Source of the DNA: Bordetella parapertussis
GTDB lineage: Bacteria > Pseudomonadota > Gammaproteobacteria > Burkholderiales > Burkholderiaceae_B
Assembly: GCA_945872285.1 (NCBI GenBank)
Contig: CAMBZR010000003.1
Location: 1 to 64,000, forward strand
Length of the DNA stretch: 64,000 bases
Direction of reading: 5' to 3'
The notes beneath the pieces were generated by a model that was given only the letters and a program-made list of their open reading frames with translations, was not told the origin of the DNA and searched no databases. Numbering within the stretch: the first letter of the stretch is position 1; the number at the start of each line of letters is the position of its first letter. Positions 9,169 to 17,883 of this stretch are shown here, piece after piece. The translations under genes and the position numbers were made by a program.

Positions 9169-10125
9169 ATGAAAAAATATTTATTACTTTTATATTGTTT
9201 ATTTCAAGTGGTGCTGTCATCCGCAGCGTTCGCACAAGTGAAGATTATTGTTGCGTTTCCAACAGGCGGGCCGACAGACCGAATTGCTCGAGTGCTCGCT
9301 GAGAGACTCGGCGCTGAGTTCAAGCAAGCAGTGGTCGTTGAAAATAAGCCTGGCGCCAGCGGCTCAATCGCTGCAAATTACGTGATCCGCTCAACTTCAC
9401 CCAACAGCGTGCTTTTTTTATCTAGCGCGGGTGCGCTGACGATTAATCCTGCCATTGATCCTAAGCTCGGCTACGATCCGGTTAAAGATTTCAAGCCTGT
9501 CTCTTTGGTGACAGACACCACGTCGGTGTTGGTGGTCGGGGCGCCCACAGATATCGTTGATGCGGCGGATTTGGCTGCTCGAATTAAAAAGGATTCAACC
9601 AAAGTTTATTCAGCTGGCTCCTCCGGAATCGGTGCGACCTCGCACCTGAGTATGGAAATGTTTCAAGAAGGGGCTGGCGTAAAAATCTTGCACGTGCCCT
9701 ACAAGGGGGCTGCGGCTGTGTTTACCGACTTGGTTGGTAAGCGGGTGGACATGTTTTTTGGTGATCTGCCAGGTGTGCAAAGTTTGATACAAGCAGACAA
9801 ACTTAAAGTACTTGGTATTATTGGTAATCAGCGCTCAGCGCTTTTGCCTGGAGTGCGGACTTTGGCTGAGCAGGGCATCACAGGAGTGATACCCACTGCT
9901 TGGTACGGCATGGTGATGGCGGCTTCTGCAGATGATGCTGTGATTCAGACGATGTCTAATGCCTTAGAAAAGTCATTAAAAGATCCTAAAGTCATCTCGC
10001 AGCTAGAGTTGATGGGTGCGATGCCAATGTATCAAGCTACCGCAGACTTTAAAGAGTTTCTAAAGAAAGATGCCGGTCGTTGGGATGCGTTGATTAAAAG
10101 ACGAAATCTTAAACTCGAAAATTGA
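9169..10125 (+). CDS. Bug/TctC-family periplasmic solute receptor
   Basis: A 318-residue receptor. ATG at 9169 has ACGAGG 6 bases upstream and opens a signal peptide (MKKYLLLLYCLFQ ... AAFA-Q); the earlier in-frame start at 9088 lacks both. Loops read FPTGGPTDRIAR and SSGIGATSHLSMEM, with PYKGAAAVFTD in the hinge. It lies 142 bases after the CoA-transferase and 14 bases before the SDR start, so it is the middle gene of a likely three-gene unit and may bind the acid that the CoA-transferase activates. Confidence 0.93.
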   Translation: MKKYLLLLYCLFQVVLSSAAFAQVKIIVAFPTGGPTDRIARVLAERLGAEFKQAVVVENKPGASGSIAANYVIRSTSPNSVLFLSSAGALTINPAIDPKLGYDPVKDFKPVSLVTDTTSVLVVGAPTDIVDAADLAARIKKDSTKVYSAGSSGIGATSHLSMEMFQEGAGVKILHVPYKGAAAVFTDLVGKRVDMFFGDLPGVQSLIQADKLKVLGIIGNQRSALLPGVRTLAEQGITGVIPTAWYGMVMAASADDAVIQTMSNALEKSLKDPKVISQLELMGAMPMYQATADFKEFLKKDAGRWDALIKRRNLKLEN

Positions 10126-10139
10126 AAAAAAGGACAATC

Positions 10140-10922
10140 ATGTATCCAGAACTGAAACCGTACGTTGTTTTGATCACAGGTGGCGCAAGTGGCCTAGGTT
10201 TAGCCGCTGCGCACGGGTTTGCCAAAGAAGGCGCAACGATTGTGATTGCCGACCTTCAAGAGGCGGCTGCAAAAAGTATTGCCCAACAACTGGGTACGCA
10301 GCATTTAGGTCTCGCTTGCGATGTTGCTGATGAGGCTCAGGTCAATTACGTGGTCGACACGGTGATTAAAAAATACGGGCGCGTGGATGTCTTGATTAAT
10401 TGCGCGGGTATTGCCGATCGGGTGAAGCCAACGCTCGAGCAAGACATGATGCACTTTCGGCGCTTGCTTGATATTCATCTGACCGGCACCTACATGATGA
10501 CGAAGGCTTGCGCCGTGCATATGCTTAAGCAAGGCAAGGGCAATGTCATTAATATCAGCTCGATTGCGGGCGTGATTGGTATTACGTATCGCAACGCGTA
10601 TAGCGCCGCTAAAGCCGGGATTTCGATGATTACCCGCACGCTGGGGTGCGAATGGGCTGCTGCTGGGATTCGGGTCAATGCCATTGCACCTGGATTTATC
10701 CTGACGCCCTTAGTACAGGCTATCGTCGATGAGGGTCTGCTCGACTTGAGGACTGTCGAGCGACGCACTCCCATGGGTCATTTGGGCGAACCACGCAATA
10801 TTGCAGACGCGATGTTATTTTTAGCCTCGGATCAGGCGGCATTTATTACTGGCGTGACTCTGCCAGTTGATGGCGGGTATACGAGCTGGGGTGCGCCAAC
10901 CGACGCTTTTACAGGCGATTGA
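10140..10922 (+). CDS. Short-chain dehydrogenase/reductase (SDR)
   Basis: A 260-residue classical SDR. ATG at 10140 has AAAGGAC just upstream; a TTG at 10122 overlaps the previous stop and is less likely. TGGASGLG (13-20) binds the cofactor, Asp38 in VIADLQ suggests NAD(H), INCAG (86-90) is the structural motif, and Ser140/141, Tyr154 and Lys158 form the catalytic set. C-terminal LPVDGGYTSWG is typical. It probably oxidises or reduces a hydroxyacyl or alcohol intermediate in the pathway served by the CoA-transferase and Bug genes in front of it. Confidence 0.93.
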   Translation: MYPELKPYVVLITGGASGLGLAAAHGFAKEGATIVIADLQEAAAKSIAQQLGTQHLGLACDVADEAQVNYVVDTVIKKYGRVDVLINCAGIADRVKPTLEQDMMHFRRLLDIHLTGTYMMTKACAVHMLKQGKGNVINISSIAGVIGITYRNAYSAAKAGISMITRTLGCEWAAAGIRVNAIAPGFILTPLVQAIVDEGLLDLRTVERRTPMGHLGEPRNIADAMLFLASDQAAFITGVTLPVDGGYTSWGAPTDAFTGD

Positions 10923-11006
10923 CTTCGATTGATGTACTAATAAATATAAAAAAATGTACTATTAAAAAAAATTAAGAATATTTAAAATTCAATGGCTTAT
11001 AGGATT

Positions 11007-11038
11007 TTGATAGATACTACTTTAATAGTATCTATCAA
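11007..11038. terminator. Perfect 13-bp hairpin between convergent genes
   Basis: TTGATAGATACTA (11007-11019) is exactly mirrored by TAGTATCTATCAA (11026-11038) around a 6-base loop. It lies in an AT-rich gap between the SDR stop (10922) and the FadB-like stop (11047), where a bidirectional terminator is expected. The run after it on the plus strand is TCTCTC rather than pure T. Confidence 0.6.
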
Positions 11039-11046
11039 TCTCTCTC

Positions 11047-13140
11047 TTAGTTAAAGCCAGTCCCACGCTCAACTAAACGCACGATCAGCGCTGCGGGCTG
11101 CCATTTTGGATTGCCACCAGGTTCGGCGGCAAAGTCTTTGAGGCGTTGTAAAACCTTTGGCAAGCCCACCGTATTGGCATAGTGCATTGGCCCGCCGACA
11201 TGGGCCGGAAACCCGTAGCCGTTCAAATACACAATATCGATATCCGAGGCACGGGCAGCGATGCGTTCTTCAAGAATACGTGCGGCTTCGTTGATCAGCG
11301 CGAACATGCAGCGTTCAATGATTTCGCTATCTTCAATTTTGCGAGGCTTGATGCCGTTCTCTGCGCGGTATTTGGCAATCATGGCCTCAACGATTGGGTC
11401 AGGGATCGCATCGCGTTTTCCAGCTTCATAGCGATACCAGCCCGCTCCAGTTTTTTGCCCGAAGCGGCCCGCCTCGCAGATCCAATCGTCAACAATCGGT
11501 GCGACGGGTGTTGGGCTTGCCGCAGCACGGCGTTTGCGCCCGGCCCAGCTAATATCCAAACCGGCCAAGTCTGCAACCCTGAAAGGGCCCATCGCAAAAC
11601 CAAAGGCCTGAATGGCGCCATCGATTTGTTGAGGTAGCGCACCTTGAACCATCAGTTCGTTAGCAGCCGCGCGGTACTGAGCCAACATACGGTTGCCGAT
11701 AAAGCCGTCGCACACACCCGAGACCACAGCAATTTTCTTAATCTTACGAGCCATGTTCATGCAGGTGGCCAGCACGTCGGGCGCAGTCTTGGCGCCACGC
11801 ACGACTTCGAGCAGTCGCATCACATTGGCAGGGCTAAAAAAATGTAAACCAATCACGTCTTGTGGGCGCTTGGTGAACAGGGCGATCTGGTCGATATTTA
11901 GCGCCGAGGTATTCGAGGCCAAAATCGCACCTTGCTTGACCACTCCATCAAGTGTTTTAAAGACTTGCTCTTTGACTTCCATGTTTTCAAACACGGCCTC
12001 AATCACAAGATCGACATCGCTGAAATCTTGATAACTCAGCGTCGGTTGGATCAGAGCCATGCATGTATCGAGTTGCGCTTGTGTGAGTTTGCCCTTTTTC
12101 ATCGAGGTTTCGTAATTTTTACGAATCGTCGCTAAGCCTTTATCTAACGCCTCTTGTTTGGTCTCGAGTAACACAACGGGTAGGCCCGCGCTGATAAAGT
12201 TCATGGTGATACCGCCACCCATGGTGCCGGCACCAATGACACCGACTTTTTTGATGGTGCGTAAGGGTGTGTCATCCGGCAAGCCCGGGATTTTTGCTGC
12301 GGCCCGCTCGGCGGCAAAGGTGTAGCGCAGTGCGAGCGATTCTGATGATTTGAAGAGCTCAGTAATCAAGCGCCGTTCTTCGGCCAAGCCTGCATCGAAC
12401 GAGGTAGATTTAAAACTGGCGCAGACCGCGTCAAAGCAACTGACTGGTGCCGGAAAACGTTTCGCTGCGGCGACCACTGCTTTTCTTTTTTCGGCGAGTG
12501 CTTCGTCAGTGGGGATATCAGGCACTGTGCGATCACGCACACGCTTGAGCGGTTCGTTTTGCGCGATGACCTTGCGCGTGAAGGCCAGCGCAGCTTCAAG
12601 CAAATCGCCTTCGACGATTTGATCGAGCAACAACGTATCTTTAAATTTGCTAGCAGGCAGATGTATACCTGCCACAATCATGTCAACTGCTTTTTCAAAG
12701 CCAAGTAAGCGCGGCAAACGTTGGGTGCCACCACCGCCCGGCAAGATGCCAAGTTTGACCTCTGGTAATCCTAAGGTTGCATCGGACAAGGCCACGCGAA
12801 AGTGACAGCCGAGCGCCAGTTCAAGACCGCCACCCAAACAAAAGCCACTGATCGCTGCAATCACGGGTTTGTTGCCTGCTTCCATCGTCTGGACGACAGT
12901 ACGAAGAGTCGGTTCGTGTGTGGTCTTTGGGGTACCAAATTCAGTAATGTCTGCACCGCCAGAAAAAGCACGAGGCGTGCCAATCAAAACAATCCCCCGC
13001 ACACTCGGGTCGTTGAGTGCTTGGGTCAAACCGGCCCCAATCCCTTCGCGCAGAGCAGCGCCTAAGCCATTAATCGGCGGCTTATTCATCGAAATGACGG
13101 CGATATCATCCTGTACTGCATAGCTTGCGAATTCAGTCAT
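11047..13140 (-). CDS. Bifunctional enoyl-CoA hydratase / 3-hydroxyacyl-CoA dehydrogenase
   Basis: A 697-residue two-domain beta-oxidation enzyme. The N-terminal crotonase domain (about 1-190) keeps both catalytic glutamates, Glu107 in GGGLELALG and Glu127 in GLPEVKLG, with the oxyanion loop FSGGADITEF near 60. The dehydrogenase half begins at the NAD-binding GAGTMG (303-308) and carries HFFSPANVM and VCDGFIGNRM, followed by two C-terminal 3HCDH domains. The length suits the monomeric peroxisomal/PBE-like type rather than FadB with its FadA partner, and no thiolase gene is nearby. Its start overlaps the upstream acyl-CoA synthetase stop by 8 bases, showing translational coupling. Confidence 0.94.
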   Translation of the reverse strand: MTEFASYAVQDDIAVISMNKPPINGLGAALREGIGAGLTQALNDPSVRGIVLIGTPRAFSGGADITEFGTPKTTHEPTLRTVVQTMEAGNKPVIAAISGFCLGGGLELALGCHFRVALSDATLGLPEVKLGILPGGGGTQRLPRLLGFEKAVDMIVAGIHLPASKFKDTLLLDQIVEGDLLEAALAFTRKVIAQNEPLKRVRDRTVPDIPTDEALAEKRKAVVAAAKRFPAPVSCFDAVCASFKSTSFDAGLAEERRLITELFKSSESLALRYTFAAERAAAKIPGLPDDTPLRTIKKVGVIGAGTMGGGITMNFISAGLPVVLLETKQEALDKGLATIRKNYETSMKKGKLTQAQLDTCMALIQPTLSYQDFSDVDLVIEAVFENMEVKEQVFKTLDGVVKQGAILASNTSALNIDQIALFTKRPQDVIGLHFFSPANVMRLLEVVRGAKTAPDVLATCMNMARKIKKIAVVSGVCDGFIGNRMLAQYRAAANELMVQGALPQQIDGAIQAFGFAMGPFRVADLAGLDISWAGRKRRAAASPTPVAPIVDDWICEAGRFGQKTGAGWYRYEAGKRDAIPDPIVEAMIAKYRAENGIKPRKIEDSEIIERCMFALINEAARILEERIAARASDIDIVYLNGYGFPAHVGGPMHYANTVGLPKVLQRLKDFAAEPGGNPKWQPAALIVRLVERGTGFN

Positions 13141-14716
13141 GGCGTGTCTCAGTTAAGCTTTTTGCGGCTGCTGCGCGATATTGTTCACGTAAGCCTTGTT
13201 TGTACAGTTTACCGTTATCTAAGCGTGGCAGCTTTTGAGTAAAGTCGATGCTGCGCGGGCACTTGAAGGTCGCAAGATGTTCTTTACAAAATAAAAGTAA
13301 TTCGGCCTTCAAGTCAGATGACTCTGCCACGCCCGTTTGTAATTCAATGACTGCTTTGACTTCTTCGCCCCATTCTTCGTTGGGCACGCCGATCACTCCT
13401 ACGTCGGCCACTGAAGGGTGCGTCAGCAAAACGCCTTCGATTTCAGTGGGATAAATATTGACACCACCCGAAATAATCAAATTTGCGTTTCGGTCGGTTA
13501 AAAATAACCAACCGTCTGCATCGAGATAACCGATATCGCCTAGCGTGAAGTAATCGCCTCGATAAGAGTTTGCAGTTTTGTCTTCATCTTTGAAGTAGTT
13601 AAAACGGCCAACAGCAGGGGCCTTGATATAAATCGTACCGGCTGCAGCGGCGGGCAGCTCGAGCCCTTGCTCGTCTAGGATGCGGACTTGATCGGCAGGG
13701 TTAGGTTTGCCCACCGTGCCAGGTCTTTTTAGCCAGTCGGCAGACTGGACACTTACTGCGCGACCTTCTGTCGCGGCGTAATACTCAGACAGAATCGGTC
13801 CCCACCATTTGATCATCTCGGCTTTTAGTTGCACCGAACAAGGGGCCGCGCCATGAATAACAAACTTAAGCGACGACAAGTCGTACTTGCGCTTCACTTC
13901 GGCAGGCAAAGATAGCAAGCGATGAAACATCGTGGGCACCATATGTGTGTGCGTGATGCGATGTTGTTCGATTAAACGCAGAGCCGCTTCGCTGTCCCAG
14001 CGATTCATAAGCACAAGCCCCACGCCCGCTAAAAGGGGTTGTGCCATGGAGTAGCCGAACGGTGCTGCGTGATACAGAGGCCCGGCGCAAAGATGAAGTT
14101 GATTACAACCTGCTTTGTAACCTGCCGCCTCTGCTAAGTCCAAGGAGGTCAGAACAGAAGGTAAGGTGTAGGCAGGATCGCGGTAGACGCCCTTTGGTCG
14201 GCCAGTGGTGCCCGAGGTATAGAGCATTTTGCTGCCAAGGCTAGGATCTTCGATATCATGGGCAGAACAAACGGCTAAGGCGTCCTCGTAGCGTTCAAAG
14301 CCATCAATCACCCCGCCAATTGCAAGTTTCACTTGGGCGCGCGAGGCAAGGCTTACCGCAACTTGCACCTGCGGGGCATAGCGAGCTTCTGCAAGCAGCG
14401 CCCTGGCTTCGCAGTTATCCAAGATATAGCCGAGTTCTTCGCCAGTCAGGTGCGTATTCAGAGGCGTCAGGCGCAAACCCGAGCGCTCAACCGCTACGCT
14501 CGCCTCGACAAACTCCGCGCGATTTGAACAGAGTAAAGCAATGGCATCACCCGCTTTGAGGCCGCGTGCGCGCAGCGCCCTGACCAGTTGATTGGCTCGA
14601 GCGTTAAGCTGGGCGAAGCTCGTGACGCGCTCTGCCTCAATGATCGCAGGCTGTTGGCCCTCGTGTCTGGCGTAATAGGCAGTACTCATGCCTTGTTCAA
14701 TACTTTGCATTCGCAT
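13133..14716 (-). CDS. Acyl-CoA synthetase (AMP-forming ligase)
   Basis: A 527-residue ANL-superfamily ligase that activates a carboxylic acid through an acyl-adenylate. The P-loop-like LYTSGTTGRPKG is at about 165-176, YYAATEG is the A5-type motif, GDIGYLDADGWLFLTDR is the hinge region, and NGKLYK near the C-terminus contains the expected catalytic lysine. An internal ATG at 14689 is possible, but its Shine-Dalgarno spacing is worse. The gene lies between a Bug gene (80 bases upstream) and the FadB-like gene (overlapping), which reads as take up, activate, then beta-oxidise. The acid is unknown. Confidence 0.93.
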   Translation of the reverse strand: MRMQSIEQGMSTAYYARHEGQQPAIIEAERVTSFAQLNARANQLVRALRARGLKAGDAIALLCSNRAEFVEASVAVERSGLRLTPLNTHLTGEELGYILDNCEARALLAEARYAPQVQVAVSLASRAQVKLAIGGVIDGFERYEDALAVCSAHDIEDPSLGSKMLYTSGTTGRPKGVYRDPAYTLPSVLTSLDLAEAAGYKAGCNQLHLCAGPLYHAAPFGYSMAQPLLAGVGLVLMNRWDSEAALRLIEQHRITHTHMVPTMFHRLLSLPAEVKRKYDLSSLKFVIHGAAPCSVQLKAEMIKWWGPILSEYYAATEGRAVSVQSADWLKRPGTVGKPNPADQVRILDEQGLELPAAAAGTIYIKAPAVGRFNYFKDEDKTANSYRGDYFTLGDIGYLDADGWLFLTDRNANLIISGGVNIYPTEIEGVLLTHPSVADVGVIGVPNEEWGEEVKAVIELQTGVAESSDLKAELLLFCKEHLATFKCPRSIDFTQKLPRLDNGKLYKQGLREQYRAAAAKSLTETRHD

Positions 14717-14795
14717 GGATTTAAGTTTCTTGAAATAAAAATCTGAGTGCGTGCTTAGGCTTGCCCGAAAGCTTAGCGAGGCGCGAGGTCAAACG

Positions 14796-15776
14796 CTATT
14801 GCACTTTGAATCCAGACACTTTGATAATTTCTCGAAAACGGTCGATCTCATCGAGTTGCATCTTGCGCATCTCGGTCGGGCGCAACGGCATCAACTCGCC
14901 GCCGCCGGTGCTGGTTAAATACTCTTGTGCCTCGCGAGACCCCATCACCTTTTGCAGAGCCTCTGCCAGTATTTGGGTGATGTGGTCAGGCGTCTCAGTG
15001 CGAACGTATAACGAGGTCCAAAGGTAATTGACATACGTTGGATAGCCACTTTCTTTTACGGTTGGAATCTCAGGAAACTCAGGTGCACGTGTGTCTCCGG
15101 TCACAGCAACCGCACGCAGCTTGCCAGAGAGCAAGAGGGTTGAGACGCCGCTTAGATTGAGTACAGCCCAGTCGAGTTGATTGCCGATCAAGTCTGTAAA
15201 GACTGGTGCAGCCCCTTTATACGGCACACTGACGAAGTCCACGCCGCTCAATTGACTAAACCAGTCTAAGGTCAGTTGATACGAGGTTGCGTAGGTGCCT
15301 ACGTTGATTGGGCGTGATGACTTTTTAGCATCACCCACAAGCTCAGCAAGTGTTTTGATCGGTGAATTGCCGGGCACCACAAAGGCGCCCATTCCTCGGG
15401 TCAAACCCGATACTGGCTTGAAGTCCTTGACCGCGTCGTAAGAAAAGGGGCCTTTCATGACAAGTTCATTCAGGCCTAGCGGACTGAGCGTACCCAAAAA
15501 AATCGTGTAACCATCAGCAGGTGCGGCTTTGACTGCGGCGCCCGCGATCATGCCGTTGGCTCCGGGGCGGTTTTCGATAACGACCGCTTGCTTAAGCAGG
15601 GTCGCAAGCTGCTGACCAAAGTAACGCGCGGCCGAATCGGTGCCGCTGCCAGCAGCAAGCGGTACCAAAATCTTGAGCGAACGACTCGGATAGTCTGTGG
15701 TTTGAGCCTGCGTGGGCGCTTGAGCGCCGCAGGTCAGCGTGATCAAGGTAAAAATAACAAGGCTGCTTATTTTCAT
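14796..15776 (-). CDS. Bug/TctC-family periplasmic solute receptor, divergent loops
   Basis: A 326-residue receptor starting at ATG 15776 (MKISSLVIFTLITLTCGAQA signal); the longer in-frame form from 15827 is lysine-rich and not secretory. Its ligand loops depart from the others in the window: LAAGSGTDSAAR replaces the usual GG-x-x-D, and the second loop is GTYATSYQLTLDWF instead of SSG-x-G. The hinge PYKGAAPVFTD is normal. It leads the ligase/FadB-like operon, so it probably presents the acid that the ligase activates. Confidence 0.92.
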   Translation of the reverse strand: MKISSLVIFTLITLTCGAQAPTQAQTTDYPSRSLKILVPLAAGSGTDSAARYFGQQLATLLKQAVVIENRPGANGMIAGAAVKAAPADGYTIFLGTLSPLGLNELVMKGPFSYDAVKDFKPVSGLTRGMGAFVVPGNSPIKTLAELVGDAKKSSRPINVGTYATSYQLTLDWFSQLSGVDFVSVPYKGAAPVFTDLIGNQLDWAVLNLSGVSTLLLSGKLRAVAVTGDTRAPEFPEIPTVKESGYPTYVNYLWTSLYVRTETPDHITQILAEALQKVMGSREAQEYLTSTGGGELMPLRPTEMRKMQLDEIDRFREIIKVSGFKVQ

Positions 15777-16037
15777 TGTTTTGCGAGTCCAAGATTTTTT
15801 AAAAAAAGACGACTTGAGCATATGCACAAGCAGTCATGTCAAAAAAAGTAACACGCAGGTTTTTAGACGTCAACGTAAAACTAAAAACAAAAACCGCAGC
15901 CTAGGCCTCGGGTGTCACGTGAGTCTGACATTGCGCAACCATAACCGTTCGCCTGCGTCTTTATAGACCGAGTGGCTTACGCAGATTTGTGTGCGATAGT
16001 TTTTATTGAGGCCCTCAAGCCGATAGGCAATAATCCA

Positions 16038-16133
16038 TCATCCGAGCGATATCGTTTGGTCGGCGATCCATTGTCCAACTTCTTTAGACTTTAGCGGCAC
16101 GAGCTTTGAACCTAACTCGACAAAGCGCTTTTG
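16038..16133 (-). pseudogene. Possible decayed Bug gene C-terminal fragment
   Basis: Reading the minus strand from 16133 gives QKRFVELGSKLVPLKS and then KEVGQWIADQ before a TGA at 16038-16040; an upstream stop interrupts the frame just before it. The pattern of Lys-Arg, Leu-Gly about five residues later, then a proline-containing turn and an acidic amphipathic helix is the same as in the C-terminal part of the intact Bug proteins here (compare KRLAELGGVPI at the 40861 gene). No start or signal peptide remains. The resemblance is short, so this is a low-confidence call. Confidence 0.3.
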
Positions 16134-16172
16134 TCATTTAGATTTGGCAAAGATACTCGCACCTCGTCTGTA

Positions 16173-16200
16173 TTGATCAACGAGAATAGTGATGTATATT
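16173..16200 (+). promoter_or_regulatory. Candidate sigma-70 promoter for amidase pair
   Basis: TTGATC (16173-16178) and TATATT (16195-16200) are spaced 16 bases apart, about 95 bases before the small-protein start at 16297. The -10 region is part of GTATATTAATAAC, which also occurs upstream of the CoA-transferase. No transcript data support it. Confidence 0.35.
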
Positions 16201-16296
16201 AATAACGGCTAGGCACAGTGGTCGAGTGTGTTGGCATAGAGCGGGGCTAAGCGTCGTCATTAGTTATTGCAGCGCAATACATTTTCAAGGAAGACT

Positions 16297-16491
16297 ATGA
16301 AGCATTCCGAAATAAATAAAAATGCAGGCTTAATCGTGCTGGTCAAGCAAGCTGGATTAGAAAAAACCTTCGAACGCTTTCCTGAGGACGTTTCTGTTGC
16401 GTTCGATACTGTCATCAAACTGCGTACGACCGGCCAACTGTTGTGTGACCCACTGACCGAATTTTGGCCACCGATGCGAGCCAAGGAGTAG
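16297..16491 (+). CDS. Small GatC/AtzG-like partner protein of the amidase
   Basis: A 64-residue protein with a strong Shine-Dalgarno (AAGGAAG) before ATG 16297 and a stop only 3 bases before the amidase start. It predicts as two helices joined by a turn and ends in PLTEFWPPM. Size, helical plan and position match the small non-catalytic subunits that wrap around amidase-signature enzymes, namely GatC and AtzG (DUF4089). I recognise the layout rather than a diagnostic motif, so the assignment is an inference. If correct, it stabilises the amidase or gates its active site. It has no membrane segment or signal peptide. Confidence 0.6.
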   Translation: MKHSEINKNAGLIVLVKQAGLEKTFERFPEDVSVAFDTVIKLRTTGQLLCDPLTEFWPPMRAKE

Positions 16492-16494
16492 ACC

Positions 16495-17859
16495 ATGCAC
16501 TGGATGACCGCCGCCGAGATTGCCGTAGCCTACAGAAAAAAAGTCTTCTCTCCTGTTGAGCTCACGCAAAATCTTTTGACCAGAATCGATTCACTCAATT
16601 CTAAAAATCACGCTTTTATCAGCGTGGATCACGACGGTGCGTTAGCGGCTGCGCGCCAGGCCGAGCGTGAGATCTTCGCCGGCCGCGCGCTAGGGCCCTT
16701 ACATGGCATCCCGCTCGGCATTAAAGACATCATCGATGTTGCCGGTCAGGCTACGACTTGCCACTCGAAGATTCGACTCGAGCACCGGGCAAGTGAAGAT
16801 GCGCAAGTCATCCGCAAGTTGCGGGCGGCGGGCGTCACCTTTATGGGTAAATTAGCTTTGCATGAATTCGCGATTGGCGGTCCATCCTTTGACTTGCCGT
16901 TTCCGCCCGCGCGTAACCCCTGGAATCTCAACCATCACCCTGGCGGGTCGTCTTCAGGCTCGGGCGCTGCGCTGGCTGCGGGATTAGTGCCTCTGGCGCT
17001 CGGAACCGATACCGGTGGATCAGTACGAAATCCTGCCGCTTCGTGCGGGATTGTGGGTTTAAAAGCAACCTATGAGTTGGTGTCGCGCCGTGGCGTGTTT
17101 ACCTTGTCTTCTACCTTAGATCACGTAGGGCCTATGGCTCGCACGGTTGAGGATACAGGTCTATTACTAAATGTCATGGCAGAACCTCAGAGAGAGGGGA
17201 TTACGCCTGACTACACTTTAGATCTGCAGCGCGGAGTAAAAGGCTTACGCCTTGGCTATGTACGTCATTTTCATGAACTTGATGAAGTCGCACATCCTGA
17301 AGTCAGCGCAGCACTAGACGAAGCGGCAAAAGTCTTTGCAAAACTCGGGGCAGTGGTGACCGACGTGCGGCTGCCACTGTTAAATGATTTTTTAACAGCG
17401 CAAAAATTTTTGATGATGGCAGAAGGTTGGGCAGTGCACGAGAAATGGTTGAGCGAGCGCCCAGAGGATTATGCACAGATGTCACGCCGCAAGCTATTAA
17501 CAGGCGCTTTTGTCACGGGCGGTGAGTATGTTCAGTCGATGCAAAGACGTCGTCTTTTGATTGATGCAGTCGATGATTTGTTTAAAGACTACGATGTTCT
17601 GCTTGTTGCCAATTCAATGGATCCGGCTTGCCGCATCGACGACGAATCCGAAATCTTACGCACCTACACACGTCAAGCGCGTATGCCGTTTAACTTAACT
17701 GGGCATCCGGCGATTTCAATGATGACAGGACAGTCAACAGGTGGTTTGCCTTTATCCATGCAACTAGTCGGTAAATGTTTTGCCGAAGCGACTGTACTGC
17801 GGGCGGCTGCAGCTTACGAACGGGAAACCCAATGGCACACGAGGCATCCAGCAGATTGA
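16495..17859 (+). CDS. Amidase-signature family amidohydrolase
   Basis: A 454-residue amidase. The Ser-cisSer-Lys catalytic set is intact: Lys77 in GIPLGIKDIIDV, the GGSSSGSGAA loop (150-159) with the cis-serine, and nucleophile Ser176 in TDTGGSVR. The family hydrolyses amides, ureas or carbamates. The tight coupling with the small protein in front resembles AtzG-AtzE and GatC-GatA, and AtzE-type enzymes act on carboxybiuret-like substrates. No other urea or triazine genes are present, so the substrate stays open. The stop codon lies inside a perfect hairpin (17845-17873). Confidence 0.93.
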   Translation: MHWMTAAEIAVAYRKKVFSPVELTQNLLTRIDSLNSKNHAFISVDHDGALAAARQAEREIFAGRALGPLHGIPLGIKDIIDVAGQATTCHSKIRLEHRASEDAQVIRKLRAAGVTFMGKLALHEFAIGGPSFDLPFPPARNPWNLNHHPGGSSSGSGAALAAGLVPLALGTDTGGSVRNPAASCGIVGLKATYELVSRRGVFTLSSTLDHVGPMARTVEDTGLLLNVMAEPQREGITPDYTLDLQRGVKGLRLGYVRHFHELDEVAHPEVSAALDEAAKVFAKLGAVVTDVRLPLLNDFLTAQKFLMMAEGWAVHEKWLSERPEDYAQMSRRKLLTGAFVTGGEYVQSMQRRRLLIDAVDDLFKDYDVLLVANSMDPACRIDDESEILRTYTRQARMPFNLTGHPAISMMTGQSTGGLPLSMQLVGKCFAEATVLRAAAAYERETQWHTRHPAD

Positions 17860-17873
17860 AAATCTGCTGGATG
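17845..17873. terminator. Perfect 13-bp hairpin overlapping the amidase stop
   Basis: CATCCAGCAGATT (17845-17857) is mirrored exactly by AATCTGCTGGATG (17861-17873) with a GAA loop. The amidase TGA stop (17857-17859) begins at the top of the left arm, and the convergent Bug gene ends at 17884. A bidirectional transcription stop is the likely role; there is no T-run. Confidence 0.6.
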
Positions 17874-17883
17874 TCAGCGCAAA

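Larger units (their letters stand above)
15777..16296. other. Intergenic region, 520 bp, with possible gene remnant
   Basis: The longest gap in the window, between a minus-strand Bug gene and the plus-strand amidase pair. It contains a possible decayed Bug 3' end on the minus strand (16038-16133) and a promoter candidate for the amidase pair (16173-16200). Nothing else in it looks coding. Confidence 0.5.

Noticed and set aside
12350-12622. Plus-strand ORFs inside the FadB-like gene (also 11182-11637, 11693-12031)
   Set aside because: They are opposite-strand shadows of a gene with clear catalytic motifs and have no domain signature.
16003-16059. An 18-codon minus-strand ORF as a leader peptide
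   Set aside because: It is more than 220 bases from the next gene start on that strand, without an attenuator structure.
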